DNA of 64,000 bases from Anas platyrhynchos (GCF_047663525.1 NC_092588.1:90331501-90395500); one strand, 5' to 3'; counted from the first letter of the stretch, positions 25,101 to 37,600 are shown. The notes: generated from the letters alone by a model not told the origin. Translations and numbers: made by a program.

Positions 25101-28100
25101 TGAGTATGTCAACAGTAAGAAGAATAATCGCTTTCTAGAGATTTATATCATACATCAGTGATACTGATATATAATTCCAATAATTCTTTCTTAAGTTAGA
25201 AAATAAATTTATCACGACTAAAATAATTGTTAATAATTCACCCTCCAACTTCTGCATGTTGTCAGAATTTTTGCATTCAGCAAATGTTTAACAGAATTCC
25301 AAGCAATCTCAAACATGCTACTGGTGTTGGTTTGAAAAAAATAAGTATCTCACTTCTAAGATAAAAAATACATCCTAGCGAATTATCATCCGTACAAAAC
25401 TGTGATCTGTATGCATGTGGGAAAGACCCCAGCCACATGCAGAGCAGTCTGTTTTGAGATGTTAGAATTGTTTGAGAAAATATCTTTTTACTCACAGAAT
25501 CTAACTCACATACTCCAACTCACAAGACAGTCTTAATATTACAGAGCAACAGAACAGTCCAGGTTCAGTCTCTACGGTTTCCTTAACCAGATGTATTCAC
25601 TGGGCAAGTGAGGAGACAGAACTGAAAACTTTTTTGGTTATGGCATTAAACCTGATGGCGGGAACCTATTTCCAGTTCCTGATACACTGAATAATTAAGC
25701 TTTTGATAAATGCTGCCTATAACTATTCCAAACGTTAGAACAGTTGCTTATTAAATGTGCTTTTTTAATATCAGTTGTTTCAAAGGAATAAAGAACTGAT
25801 AGATGCCCTTTCTAGGCATCTACAAATTGATTAACGTAGGCATCAATGTGTAGGTTGAAGAGAGTAACACTGTCATTTCTACAGATACGTGTATTTACAA
25901 ATCTGAATTCATCAAATCAATGACTCGCATTAAATGTCTAAACAATAATCGAAAATCCAACAATAATCCAAAGAACTTCAGTAGCTGTACCCCTTAACTG
26001 ACATAGAGCATTAAGAGACTCAGTGGCATTTGTATATTCATGTTCGGTTAGGAACCACTTCTGCTTTACCACACAGCACAAAATAAAGCATGCATTCTGG
26101 ATAAACAGGTATTCATATTTTAGGAAAGTAGAATGTTTTTTTCTAAAATCCAGAGAGTACTTGTGGAAATAAGAAATACTTATCTTCTGATTTGATAAAA
26201 TCAATGCTTTTACTGTCACGAAGAAGGTAATAACACCTGAATGTTCAAAAATGTGTGTACAATTGCATGAGAAAACACTCTTCATCTTATTGAATATAAA
26301 TATATATATATAAAAAATCTAATTATTCTTTCATGAAGAGCAGTGATTCAGTGTTATTTTCTGTATTTTTAAACTTATAACTTTGCAAAACTAACCCAAC
26401 TATTTTAAAGATAAATTTAAATAAGGCATTTTTTTGAAAAAATGAAAATTATTATAAAACCATTTTTAATAAATATTGTATATTACTTCAGTTTGAAAGA
26501 TGGTAACGATTTCTTGTATACTGTACTGAATCACCCAAGTTGGTTTTATTTATTACTGTGGCATGTTTTTTTTTTTAGAGTCAATGATTATACAAAAAAT
26601 AACATTTGTAAAAACAGATTTTTTTTTCAGTAGCATTATTTTTAGTATTACTCAGGCTATTTTTGCTGAAATTTAAAACAAACAAAAAATCAAGCCAAAT
26701 GCCACATCTTTTGAGGCACAGACTAGCTTTCTTACCATACTAGTTCGTGTTACAAGCAACGAAAGGTAAAGTTAGAACAGGAAGCATTAGGCAGCTTCCA
26801 GTATAAGCCTGCAATCTTCCAAATAAAATGAGTGAAACTTTTTTACAAAAAAAATAAAAAATAAAAAAATAATCAGTGAGACAAGTTTCCTCAAATGCTT
26901 CTTCCAATGACAATCCTGTAATCACAAGTTATTTTACACAATTTCCCTTTTGTTACTTGGCTGATACTAATAACAGAAAGGAACTGAAAAAAAAAAGCAA
27001 AAAGCTGATAAAGCAAATAATTTTCAAATTCATTCTGTTCAGCAGAAATGGAATTCATTTCACTGAGGGATGTAACACAAATCACTTGACACCATATCTT
27101 ACCCAAAACAACCAAACCAATAATGTCTTTTTTTTTTTTTTTTCCAAAACACATGATTTCAGAAATAAAAGTATGGAAAAAATATTTTTCCTTGAGTTGC
27201 TGAACTGCAGTGACAGCTTGTATCTGTAATTCAGAAAAAAAATATCTACCTGCTACTATTCACATTTGGAAAGTTTCAAAGCCAAAAAGTCTTACTATAC
27301 AAGCTTAAAAAGAAACATTACAAATTCTGAATAGTTTTTAGCATTGCTCTAGTGCATTATAAATTTTCTGAATGGAAACATAGAGCTAATATTCTAAAAA
27401 AAAAAAAAATAGTTACTGTTCTTATTAAATGAGTTCATTTTATAATATTTTTTTTTCATTAAAGTTTTACTTCAGACAGTAGAACTATAAGAAGAATTTC
27501 CTACTTCAGCCCTCTCCCAATATCTACACTTGTGTTGGGCACAAGCAAACTTTGTCAGGGTTCAGTAGTGTGCTATTCACACAGTATTGGTATTCAACTG
27601 CAACTGGACTGCCCATCTTCACTGATTACAAAAAGGAAAGAAAAACATGACTATTGACTTATATAAATCAATGCACAGCCTATTTTGTGTGATGGCCACA
27701 GAAATGTCTTCTGTTTTTCTCAACTACTACATGATTACTTGCAAAGTTTTATTTATAAAAAGATAACATTGAAATACAATCATGAAGGACTAATGGGAAT
27801 ACATTAAACTAATTTATTGTATAATTTTCCAAATTTTAGATTCACAGCACATGTATTTCAAATGAGCGAAATGTAGCCAACTGAAAAGATTCCAATGATT
27901 CGCATGTTCCTATAATACAGCCCTTCATTAAATAACCCATCCACAAGTGAAAAAAAATGCTTCCTTTTCAAGGAGCAATACATATAATATGCTCAATGTT
28001 CTCAGCTAACTAGGAAAGATTTACATTTCCATTCTGGTAGGTTAGTAGGTGTTTTTTGTTCCACAGAAAATAATTTTTTTAATTTAAGCTTTCCCTATAT

Positions 28101-31100
28101 GTGACAAATATTATAGTCTCAGCAAGGAGGGAAAATAAAGCAAAGGAAATAAAATAAAAAATAGTTTCCACACATCAGGAGATCGTAGGAAGAACTAGTG
28201 ATCCATTAAGCCTGCAGTCCTAAAACATATATGCTGCTGCAATATGCACTTTATAAGCGTAAAAATAACTCCAAATCTTTTACTGCAAGTATATAAAATA
28301 TAGAAAAGTACATTTTTGATTCGCTATACTGAAGGCAGGTAGACTTGCTGTAGAAGCAAGTAAGACTTTTGCTTAGTTCACATTATAAAAATCTATCCAT
28401 TCATCCTTTACCTTCCTTTCTTCATGTTCCCTCTCTTGGAGTCTGTGGATCATATTGTTGGAAGCTTGCACTGAAACAACAAATCACAGTAGATCAGTCT
28501 GCTGTTCTAAATCAAAGAGAATTTTGCCTGAAAGGGATTTAAATCACGTAAGGCTGTTGCTCATCAAATGTTGTATGACACTGTGTCACTAACCTCTGCA
28601 AAAAAGATTCGTCAGTGCTTGCAGAAAATGCATTATATTACTAACTATACGTAGGCATATCACTGACTTCAACCCTTGTGCGTGTTCTAGAAGCCAAAAT
28701 GAGAAAGGCAGCCAAATCCTTTCGTGCCCATATTCCTTAATGTTGATGACAAGCTGGAGTGTAACAGCAACTCAAAAGAAAAACTCACAAGTCAGTAGGT
28801 AGGAACAGATGACCAGGGACTATGTTTAAGTTCTTTGTTTCTTGTTTTTCCCCTCCAAATATAAGAAGTAATTTAGTAAAAACAATCTGCACTGATAACA
28901 TCTTTATGCTGGAGCCAGCCTCTTCTATCCTAAAACTAAGTCTGAGAGAACTTACTAATGGAAACAGAAACTGTATTTCTACATAGTTTTTCCCCCTAAC
29001 TCATTAAATAATTAATGCAGAATTAAATTAACTAATTTCTCCAAAACAATCACGTCTCTCACTAACACAGCCTAGTTATGAGAAACGTATTAGTCATTTA
29101 TCATCACCTTAAAGCTGTATTAGCTGGTGACTTCTCACACCAGCTGGAAGGCTTCTGCCCCCAAAAGGGCTTGCAGTTACAAAATAGGTTCACTGCCCTT
29201 GCAGGTGAAAAGGAACGGGGAGTGCCATGAAATGGAGCATCTCTGGTGGCGAAGCCTGAGCCACTCAGGCCCATTACAATAAAGCAGCAAGTGATAGCGG
29301 TGGCAGACTCCCTACCGCAAGCAACAGAGGCTCCCACTTGTCAATCTAATCTGTCATCTAGGGAGGTTTGCTGCTTGCTGGTGGCTCACACACTCAGGAT
29401 GTTGTGAAAAGCCTACAAAGGCACAACTGTCTCTTGGGCTCCCCATCTGCTGCTCTGCTGCTCTTCCACATAGACACCAGTGATACTGCAGGGGTGAGCT
29501 CCAGAGTAGGGAGAATGACTACAGGACTCTGGGGACAGTGGTCAAGGACGTGAGGATTCTGGTTGTGTTATCCTAAACCTTCCTGGTGATGGAGACTTCA
29601 CAGATCCTGTGGGTTAACAGCTGGTCATGCAGCTGATGCTGGCATCAGGGGTTTGTTTCTAGGAGTGTAAGACCCCCCCTGAGGTTTCAACAGCTGCTTG
29701 GAAAAGATGGGATTAACATAACTAAATAGGGCAAAAGTAGCTCTGCCAACAGGCTGGCAGACATGACAGGGACATCTTGGGACTAGGAATGACAGCAGAT
29801 GAAGCGATTCCTCAAAAAAATACATAAAAAAATAAGGAAATTGGAACAGGTGGGCAAGCCAAGGGGCTGAGACAATCATAACAGAAGGGACACAGCAATC
29901 ACAAAAGCAGAGATGAAGTGGAAACACTCCAAGTGTGGGCACCTAAAGAAGTGTCTGCACAACAGCCTTACAGTGAAAGCTCTCAAGACTGTGCTAGGGA
30001 TAATGTCAGGCTTGGGAGGCTCTCGGAAACATCTCTATGCTAATGCACATAGCATGAGGAACAAACAGTAGTTTGAAGTCTGTGTACAGGGCTACCACCT
30101 CACTGGGATCACAGAGAGACATGATGTGACTGGAGTGCTACAGTGGGTGGGTACGGGCTCTTTGGAAGGACAAGTTGGAAAGGTGAGGAGGGGAAGTTGT
30201 CCTTTATATGAGTGAGCAGCAAGAATGCACAGAGCTCTCTGCCCTGGAATGGATCAGGAACCAGTCAAAAGCTTCATTTTCAAGGATCACTTCCTCCATG
30301 CTCCAGAAAGGTCCATCCCAACATATAGGAAATCAAACAAAGGCAACAGAAGGCTTGAATGGATGAGCAAGCTGCTTCTAACTGAATCCAGCCATAAAAC
30401 GGAAGTGTGTAAGAGGTGGAACCAGAGGCAGGGGACCCAAGAAGAGCATAGATCTTGTGGAGACATGGTTAGGAAGGCCAAGGCTGTGAAGTGCAAGATA
30501 GCATTCTAAAAGGACATAAACAGAAAAATGGAAAACTAGGGAAAATGCAAGCCCTGTGCTGAATGAGACAGGGCTCATTCATATCCATCAGTGACCAAGA
30601 TGCAGAGTGCACCAGCAGCAGGTTTGCAGATGATGCACAACCGGGAGGAGTGGCTGATGGACAGTATGGTTGTGCTGCCATTCAGAGGGACCTCAACAGG
30701 CTGAAGAACTGGCCTACGATGCATCACAAAGTTCCACAAATGAAAATGACAAATCTTGCATCTGTGTTGGAATAACACCAGGCACCAACACCCACTGAGG
30801 GCCAACATCCTGGACTCCATTAGGAAAAGCACTGCCAGCCGGGCAAGGGAGGTGATCCTTCACCTCTGCTTGGCACTGGTGAGGCCAGTGGTGTGCTACT
30901 GTCTGCTTCTGGAAAAGCAAGGAAGAGCAAGGAAAAGCAAGGAAGGAACAGACTTATTGGAGCAAGTCTCATGCAGGGCCAAAACGATGATTAAGAGACT
31001 GAAGCACCTCTCTTGAGAACAGGCTGGAAGAGCTGGGAATGACCAGCCTGAAGAAAAGGAGGCTCAGTGGAGATCTTATAAATGTGAATAAATATCTGAT

Positions 31101-34100
31101 GGTAGGGAATGAAGATGAGGAAGACAGAATCTTCCCTGTAGAAACACATGAGATTCTCTGTAGAAACACAAGAAAGCACTTTTTTCCTGGGAGGGTGGTT
31201 GAACACTGGAATAGCTTGCCCAGGGAGGTTGTGGAGTCTCCATCTGTAGAGATATGCAAAACCCAGCTGGCCACAGCTCTGAACAACCTGCTTGAGCAGG
31301 GAGGTTGGACAAAATGACCTCCAGAGGTCCCCTGCAACCTCAACCAATCTGTGATTCCATATACTCCCATCTGTCATTCCTTACTATGAACGATGTATTG
31401 TGCAGATATACATCGGAGAGTCAGGGAGTAATATCAACAGTTCGTTCCTTTCTGAAGGTATTAGAACATATGCCTTATGTACATGTCTAAATGATAGCTT
31501 TGAAATATTTTCCTGCAACCTTGTTATGTGTATAGCACCATTACCGCTTGTTATTCTACATATTCCAGATGCTGCACAAGTAAGCTATATGAAATTAAAC
31601 GTTTACAAAGTGCTACACATAAAATGAAATAGCCACACTGATAACTTTCAACAGCATAAATTTGGTAGTTAAAGCTTTATGGCCACAGTCCCTTAGAGTA
31701 TCTTGTTCAGAAGCTGAATGATCAAGAAAAAAATGCTGAAATTTTATTACAACAAATTTTAAACTTCCTTCTAAAAATGTAAGCAATAAAAAGTTTATTA
31801 AATACTTATAACTTTGAAACTAGGATTAGCATACAAGAATTATTACAACTACCACATTTGCAACTAAAGATAACAGCACATTTCATATATCGTATTTACA
31901 TGCCAGCAAGATTTGTTTTAAATTGTGGGAGGAGCCAGTATTATGCTTTCCCATGTAAAAATCAAGAAACTCGAAGGTCACATCACAGCATGTTTCTAAA
32001 AAAAAAAACAAACAAACAAACAAAAAACACCAGAAACTTGAGATTCTGTCTACGGCTTTAGACAACATGGAGCAAATACCATCCTGGTTTTAAGTGAATA
32101 GTGTAAGTTTGGCCTGAAATAGCTTTGACTGAAGTCAGCCAAAAACTTTAATGTAATTTTAGTTGGCTAGGACCAATACATAGCAAAAAATGTCCCTGTT
32201 ATTTTTCCTTTTAAATTTTCAGAGAAATGAGAACGAAGTATGAAAGTGGTAGAAAATTTATCTAAGGATGGTAATCTTTCCACAAATCATATTTTGAATC
32301 CAAACTATTTATTATTCCTCAAAATGACATAACAAGGGAAATAAAAAACAACTTGCTTACATCTCTTGAGTACTTCATTCAGATTGTCATGCATTGACTG
32401 CTCACACTTGGGAAGAATGTTTTCATTTGCTTCAAAGATAGTGCTCTTTAGATTTTCAAGTACTCGTAGTTCTCGGAGGCCACGTTTTTCCTACCAGAAG
32501 AATTTAAAGACAATGAATGAATAACAAGAAATTACACTTTCTAAAATAAGAGAGTTTCCCAGTTGATAAACTAATGGCTTTTATCTCAAGAATTGTACCA
32601 TTGTTTACTGAAGTGTTACTCTGCTTACTTAGCACAATTGTTAAAATAAGTTTTGTGGGAAAAAATAGAACAAGACATCAGTTGCAATGAGAGAAATAAG
32701 TGAATTTAGTTACGATTCTGTAATTGGGTTTCAAAATTCCCTTCCTATGAAAAGACATACAAAAGTATTTTGTGAATCCTATTCAGGAAAGTCAAAGAAA
32801 AATTCTTTGAGACTTTCAGACGTATACAATACACACGTGATGAGAGCCTAGTTCACATACTTATTTTGCTAAACCAGTACTGGGAGAAGTTAGGTCTGGT
32901 TGAAATATTAGCTACAACCTTGAGGAAAAAAATAAATTAATGTAATTTATTAAAAAAAAATAAATCTCTGCAGAAAAGAAGTCTAAAGCATAACCATATT
33001 TTTTCAGGATTAATTTTAAGATTTTAAATCCCAATTTTTTAAAGAATAAGAATATATTCTTACAAATAGCCTGTTGACACAAGATTCTACTTTTCTAAGT
33101 TTTTGCTGCCATCTTGTGGACACTATTAAGCTTCGAAGCAAACGTATATTAGAACAGCTTCTATACCTTCAGTACTTTAGCTTTATTCAGACAATCAGGC
33201 AACATTCATTCAATTTTTAATGATTTTCTCACTTAGCATAATGTGATCCTTTTCTCTTACAGAAACATTAATTTTTGTTCCATGAAGGTAAGTAAAGCAA
33301 AATTCAATTACAAGTGCAAGCCAAATCCGTCTGAAGTACAAGCCAGTTCCTTTATCATGCACAATTCTATACCAACAGCATTTTTGTTGAACCTAAGAGA
33401 CTTATTTAAGACAGTAGAACTACATCGTTCCCCTCCATTGATATTCCTACCAGTCTTTTGCAGGAAATAAAAAGTTTTGAACAGCACATACATATTAAGT
33501 GGAGTCCTAAATTTATCATTCTTTACCAAAGATGCAAACACATACTACAGGTGCAGTAATCACTCTGGGCAAGAAATGCATGCCAAATCTTTCTGAAGCA
33601 AATTACAAATGTATTCAAAGCTCTAAAAAGATGCTAAAACTGCATGAAGTCCCAGTAAAACACAAACACTTACTTCAAATTCTTTAACAAAGTATCGTAT
33701 TTCTCCCTGAATTACTGGTCTGTGATCCAGCAGTCTTGAATAGATTTCCCCGACATCTAGAAGATTAACAAAAGTTAGTTTTTCTTTCATGTTCCATACT
33801 TGGCTACACAACGCATGTTGGCACAACATACTTAAATACACGGGGCTCACCAGAAACATACAAAATCAAAAGAACAGCAGAATGCTGTTAGTTAGCTATC
33901 CTATTTATGCAGCAAACCACTGACTTAAATAAAACACAATGCGTTAACAGACCAGGTGCCACAGACACCTCGCTGTGAACGTTCCCCTCTGCCTTGTCAC
34001 CCTGTTTTCAGCCTCCTCCTCAGCACATGGCTTCCAGATCTGACAGTTAACGGCAGTAAAGAATTGATACACAGAAGAACTTAAGGCTGCAGTTCAACAG

Positions 34101-34453
34101 AAATTCACAGCTTAAGATGTGGGAGCCTCCTGCAGTGAGGGACAACTGGAAAGCTCGCTATACTGCAACACTGCCTGCTGTGTTCCAGGGCTAAGGACTT
34201 GAAACACACTCACACAAACACAAGTATTTACGGTATTTGTGTATCCTGCATTTGCCCCACAGCCCCAGCCACGCCCCAGCAAGAAACGCACGACCCCCGC
34301 GGGCCTACCCTTGATGATAGGCTGAAGCAGGGCCCCGGCAGACAGCGCCTCCCGCTTCCTATCGCCGGGCAGGGGCAGGGGTAAGGGCAGGGGCAGGGGC
34401 AAGGGCAGGGCCGCCCCGCTGCGGCCGGGGGACGCGGGGCCTGCCCTGCTCAT
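21957..34453 (-). CDS. BLOC1S5: BLOC1S5 (muted homolog), BLOC-1 subunit 5; 5 coding exons, 198 aa
   Basis: Gene span from start codon to stop codon; coding exons are 34453-34309, 33756-33674, 32490-32361, 28470-28412 and 22136-21957 (145+83+130+59+180 = 597 nt, 198 aa plus stop). Seen: every intron is GT...AG, the phases join cleanly, and the protein carries blocks typical of the family, such as SRLLDHRPVIQGE, RYFVKEFE, RVLENLK and AEVDEEHRKAMERLKEQY near the C-terminus. The second half is charged, heptad-like and probably coiled coil, with no signal peptide or membrane segment. Known: BLOC1S5 is a cytosolic subunit of the octameric BLOC-1 complex, which sorts cargo from endosomes to lysosome-related organelles (melanosomes, platelet dense granules); loss gives the mouse muted phenotype and a Hermansky-Pudlak type disorder in people. 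The human protein is 187 aa; the extra length here lies in the N-terminal exon, which has a Leu-Pro repeat. It lies 8.8 kb downstream of EEF1E1 on the same strand, as in human. Confidence 0.96.
22137..28411 (-). other. BLOC1S5: BLOC1S5 intron 4
   Basis: 6.3 kb AT-rich intron with GT/AG ends. I see no CR1, LTR or RNA gene in it; only short A/T runs, a (TA)n stretch near 26295-26312 and poly-T runs near 26570 and 27128. The reading frames inside it are short and match nothing I recognise. Confidence 0.85.
28412..28470 (-). CDS. BLOC1S5: BLOC1S5 coding exon 4 (short)
   Basis: 59 nt between acceptor TTGTTTCAG and donor AAG|GTAAAG. With the carried-over T it codes for 20 residues, LQASNNMIHRLQEREHEERK, aligning with the human LQAANDSVCRLQQREQERKK block. 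The frame is set by the neighbouring exons; exon size and phase fit exactly. Confidence 0.95.
28471..32360 (-). other. BLOC1S5: BLOC1S5 intron 3, hosting a CR1 element
   Basis: 3.9 kb intron; more than half of it (about 29.1-31.36 kb) is a degenerate CR1 LINE in the opposite orientation to the gene. The flanks (28471-29100 and 31365-32360) are plain AT-rich sequence with a short (AAAC)n run near 32005-32030. Confidence 0.85.
29110..31360 (+). mobile_element. Degenerate CR1 LINE with parts of ORF1 and ORF2, in BLOC1S5 intron 3
   Basis: Order along the plus strand: an ORF1 esterase-like remnant (29368-29553: LLGSPSAALLLFHIDTSDTA, the family's L-LHIGTNDTA block), a long decayed stretch, the end of the ORF2 endonuclease/linker (30225-30509: FIFKDHFLHAPERSIP, EWMSKLLLTE, VRKAKA), then directly the FADD region of the reverse transcriptase (SRFADDAQPGGVADGQYG near 30620-30665), and the 3' end (WNSLPREVVESPSVEICKTQ, then CCAACCT...CAATCTGTGATTCC). 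The middle of the reverse transcriptase is missing. Many stops and frameshifts; inactive. Orientation is antisense to BLOC1S5. The 5' limit is approximate. Confidence 0.85.
32361..32490 (-). CDS. BLOC1S5: BLOC1S5 coding exon 3
   Basis: 130 nt between acceptor TGGTAG and donor AGAT|GTAAGC. It codes for 43 residues plus one base, beginning EKRGLRELRVLENLK and including ILPKCEQSMHDNLNEVLKR. The segment is amphipathic and probably starts the coiled-coil region. Compared with human the changes are conservative (for example IFEANEN where human has IHETNEH). Confidence 0.96.
32491..33673 (-). other. BLOC1S5: BLOC1S5 intron 2
   Basis: 1.2 kb AT-rich intron with GT...AG ends. No repeats or RNA genes recognised. 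Confidence 0.9.
33674..33756 (-). CDS. BLOC1S5: BLOC1S5 coding exon 2
   Basis: 83 nt between acceptor ...CTTCTAG and donor GAA|GTAAGT. With the carried-over G it codes for 28 residues starting DVGEIYSRLLDHRPVIQGE and ending YFVKEFE, the most conserved N-terminal block of the family. The exon is too short to show as an independent long reading frame, but homology and splice sites agree. Confidence 0.96.
33757..34308 (-). other. BLOC1S5: BLOC1S5 intron 1
   Basis: 552-bp intron between the CpG-island exon 1 and exon 2. GC content falls steadily away from the island. Donor G|GTAGGC, acceptor TTCTAG. Confidence 0.9.
34309..34453 (-). CDS. BLOC1S5: BLOC1S5 coding exon 1
   Basis: Starts at the ATG (34453-34451) inside the CpG island and codes for 48 residues plus one base (phase 1). 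The donor reads AAGG|GTAGGC. The N-terminal part is family-variable and low complexity: seven Leu-Pro units at residues 16-29, encoded by a CCCCTG-like hexamer array. The last residues, LLQPIIK, align with the family's HLIIK just before the conserved D-x-GEI block. No other in-frame ATG lies between this start and the conserved block. Confidence 0.9.
34367..34408 (-). repeat. BLOC1S5: Coding hexamer repeat (CCCCTG-type) giving (Leu-Pro)7 in BLOC1S5
   Basis: Seven near-perfect copies of a six-base unit encode Leu-Pro at residues 16-29 of BLOC1S5. Copies differ by CTG/CTT synonymous changes. Such arrays change length by slippage while keeping the reading frame, so this part of the protein is likely variable in length. 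Confidence 0.9.
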
Positions 34454-34505
34454 GGCGCCCGGCGCCGCGGCCTCTCCGTGACGCCATCACCGTGCGCCCG
34501 CCGCC

Positions 34506-34519
34506 GTTGCCATGGCAAC
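34506..34519. promoter_or_regulatory. Palindromic RFX X-box, GTTGCCATGGCAAC
   Basis: A perfect 14-bp palindrome matching the X-box consensus (GTNRCC, short spacer, RGYAAC), about 53 bp upstream of the BLOC1S5 start codon. X-boxes bind RFX-family factors, linked to ciliary and MHC-II genes. Occupancy is not shown; the match is to sequence only. Confidence 0.7.
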
Positions 34520-34640
34520 CGCGGGGCCTGCCCCAGGCTGAAGCTGCCGGGCCGGGCCGAAGGGGGGCGTCCGGTGGGGGAGGGGAGGGGGGGGGCGAAT
34601 CTCCTAGGCAGTCCTGCTCTCCTCTGGCACCCCGCGCTGT

Positions 34641-37600
34641 TCCGGAAACTAAATAAAAAATAAAAAGAAAATTAATTAAAAAAAAAAAAAAGAAAAACAA
34701 ACAAACAAAAACAAAACACACCAAACAAACGAAAACAACCCACCACCACCACAAGGTGCAGTTGCTAGTTTTAATAGATGAGGCACGAATTCGCATAAAT
34801 CAGTTTGCTTCCGAACAATCATTAGTCGTGGTTTATGAAAATTAAGACGAGTAGTCTACTTCGTAAACAAAGAAAAAAATGACTTAAAGTCCCTTCATGT
34901 TCCTTTTACCCATCAGGAAATGTTCTGTATACTTCCCACCCTTACAAGTTATTAACTACAATATATTAACTACAATTTTTCTTGTTATCCTTTCTGTTTT
35001 GTACTATATATACACAATAACTTTTAGAATAGCATGTTTCTTTCCAATAGCATGATCCAATATCCTTAAGTCATTGCACCTATAGTGTTCATTGCATCTA
35101 TACTTATTTTATTTTTCTGCCCATCAACCTATCCTGTCCAAGTCCCTCTGCAGGGCCTTCCTACCCTCTGGCAGGTCAATACTTCCCCCGAACTTGGTAT
35201 CATCTGCAAACTAACTGAGGGTGCACTCAATTCCCTCATCCAAGTCGTCAATAAAGATATTAAGGAGGATGGGTCTCAACACTGGCCCCTGGGGAACACC
35301 CCTGGTGACAGGTCACCAGCTGGATTTCACCCCGTTCACCACCACTCTCTGGGCCCGGCCGTTCAGCTGGTTTTTAACCCAGCAGAGTGTACCTGTCCAA
35401 GCCATGGGCTGCCAGCTTCCCCAGGAGAATGCTGTTGGAGGCCGTGTTAAAGGCCTTGCTGAAATCTAGGTAGACTACGTCAACAGGCTTTCCCTCATCC
35501 CCCAGGCAGGTCACTCAGTCGTAGAAGGAGATGAGGTTGGTCAGGCAGGACTTGCCTTTCATGAACGCATGCTGGCTGGGCCCGATCCCCCTGTGGTCTC
35601 AAATACGTTGTGTGATTGCATTCAAGACAACCTGTTCCATCAGCTTTCCTGGCACTGAGGTCAGGCTAACAGGCCTGTAGTTCCTCGGGGCCTCCCTATG
35701 ACCCTTCTTATAGATGGGCATCACATTAGCAAGTCTTCAGTCACCTGGCACCTCTCCGGATGACCACAACCACTGATAGATGATGGAAAGAGGCCTGGCA
35801 ATACATCCACCAACTTCCTCAGCACCCTTGGGTGGATGTCATCTGGCCCTATGGACTTGTGGCAGTCCAGGTGGAGCAGCAGGACTCTGACTATTTGCAC
35901 CTGAGCTTTGGAGGGGTTTTTCTGCTCCTCATCCCAGACTTCCAGGTCAGGAGGCTGAGTACCCTGAGGATATGTGGTCTGGCTAGTAAAGACAGGTGCA
36001 AGGAAGAAATTAAGAACCTCAGCCTTTTCCTTATCCTCTGTAGTCATGTTCCCAACTGTGTTCAGTAAAGAATGGAGATTCTCTTTGGCCCTCCTCTTGC
36101 CATTAGTATACTTATAAAAACATTTTTTTTTTGTTATGAAGGTAGAACTGGACCATGAATTCTGCTAAAGCAGCTGCCACCTATGACATTCAGACTTGGA
36201 GTACCTGAAAGGAGGCAGTTTCACTGGCACAGTTACTATTTTATTAGCAGAAAACAGAAAGTTTTTTGTTGCTTTTAGAATATACGTTTGCCCACATTCT
36301 ATTCTGCCTAGCATTTGTAAGTAGGAACAATTGTCTGAGTGAGAAAAATTAGGACTTCTTTCATGTATGAAATCATTACATTAAACAAACAAACAAACAA
36401 AAAATCCCATTACTCAATTCTGTATCCCATCATCAAAGCTCAGAAATTGCTCACTGAAAAAAAAAAACAAAAAACATAGAATCTTCCAAAATCAGTCTTG
36501 AAAATGAGTGAACTAGAATCATTCTCTCCCCAAAAATCTGTTATCCACTATGGGTAAAATCTTCTTAAATAATAAAATGAATCTTACAGTGGGAGGTGTT
36601 GAATACTTCAACTAAAGTTATAATTAAATTCAGCATATATAAACTAAAATACTATCTTACTCCTTCACCACGGTTGCACAGTCTATAAATATTACATGTT
36701 AAATAGAAAATAATTAGCAGAGATAAGAATCATTAAAACAAAATTCTGTTCCCTTTCACATACTTTTTTTTTTTTTTCCCAAAGTAACCATCTCGTAATC
36801 TATAGATTAGTATTTAGATTTTTCCACTTCAATGTTAAGCACTTCAGTACTTGACAACCACCAATAAATTACATCAGTGCTCACATTTTAAAAATATCTG
36901 TAGGACATTCCAGATGGCTTAATGATCACTGATGATTAGGGGTAGAATCATTCAGATGTTGATTTTATCCCTGTCCAGCCTATCTGCAGTCCTCCCCAAG
37001 GGCTAGTCTGTCCCTCAGACAAGTTATTTAACCCTCCAAGCCAAATGCTATTTTTTAAAATTTGCTACGGAGGAAATACTTAGCTAAGGGGATTTGTAGG
37101 AAAGACTCTTTTTTTACATCATGTATAATGTCAAGTTCAGAATTATAGGACTGCTACAAAGGCAAATCCTGTGACAGACAAATGCCTCAGTTTCTAGGTC
37201 TACTGTCCTGAAACTATTTTTCCTCTTTGTTTGAATAGTGCTTTCTGTTTGTTTGTTTGTTTTTAAGAATATGCTTTATTTGCTGCACTTATGCCTTTTT
37301 TTTCCCTTTCCTTGCTTACTCTTACTGCCATCAAGCTTATTCTCAAAACATATTTTAAAAAATAAGGAGGACTTAAAAGAGGCGATGACTATGAAAAGAC
37401 AATACTTGTGGAGCTCCTAACCTGTCAGTTTGCAGGAAGTAGTCATCAAGACACAAAAATATGGAAATATCTATGGCTTGGAGCATGAAAATCAACATAT
37501 GCAGTCATCATGTGTTTTTTGGAAGATAGGCTAAACAAACTCTGTCACTTCTGCCTTGCACTAGAACCCGCTTTCTCTTTTAGGGATCACCATGCCATTT

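Larger units (their letters stand above)
34240..34640 (-). promoter_or_regulatory. BLOC1S5: CpG-island promoter of BLOC1S5
   Basis: A sharp GC- and CpG-rich block in AT-rich surroundings covers BLOC1S5 exon 1 and about 190 bp upstream. It holds several CG-dense motifs (CGGCGCCGCGG-type, CCGGGCCGGGCC), a CRE-like TGACGCCA, and a palindromic X-box at 34506-34519. No TATA box is evident. Transcription presumably starts just above 34453 on the minus strand with dispersed start sites. The upstream side ends in an A-rich tract near 34665-34700. Confidence 0.85.

Noticed and set aside
22800-28400. Short AT-rich frames in BLOC1S5 intron 4
   Set aside because: Random-length frames in AT-rich sequence without conserved motifs or splice context.
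35085-35469. Plus-strand frames of 121 and 82 codons
   Set aside because: They are antisense shadows of the CR1 reverse transcriptase on the minus strand.
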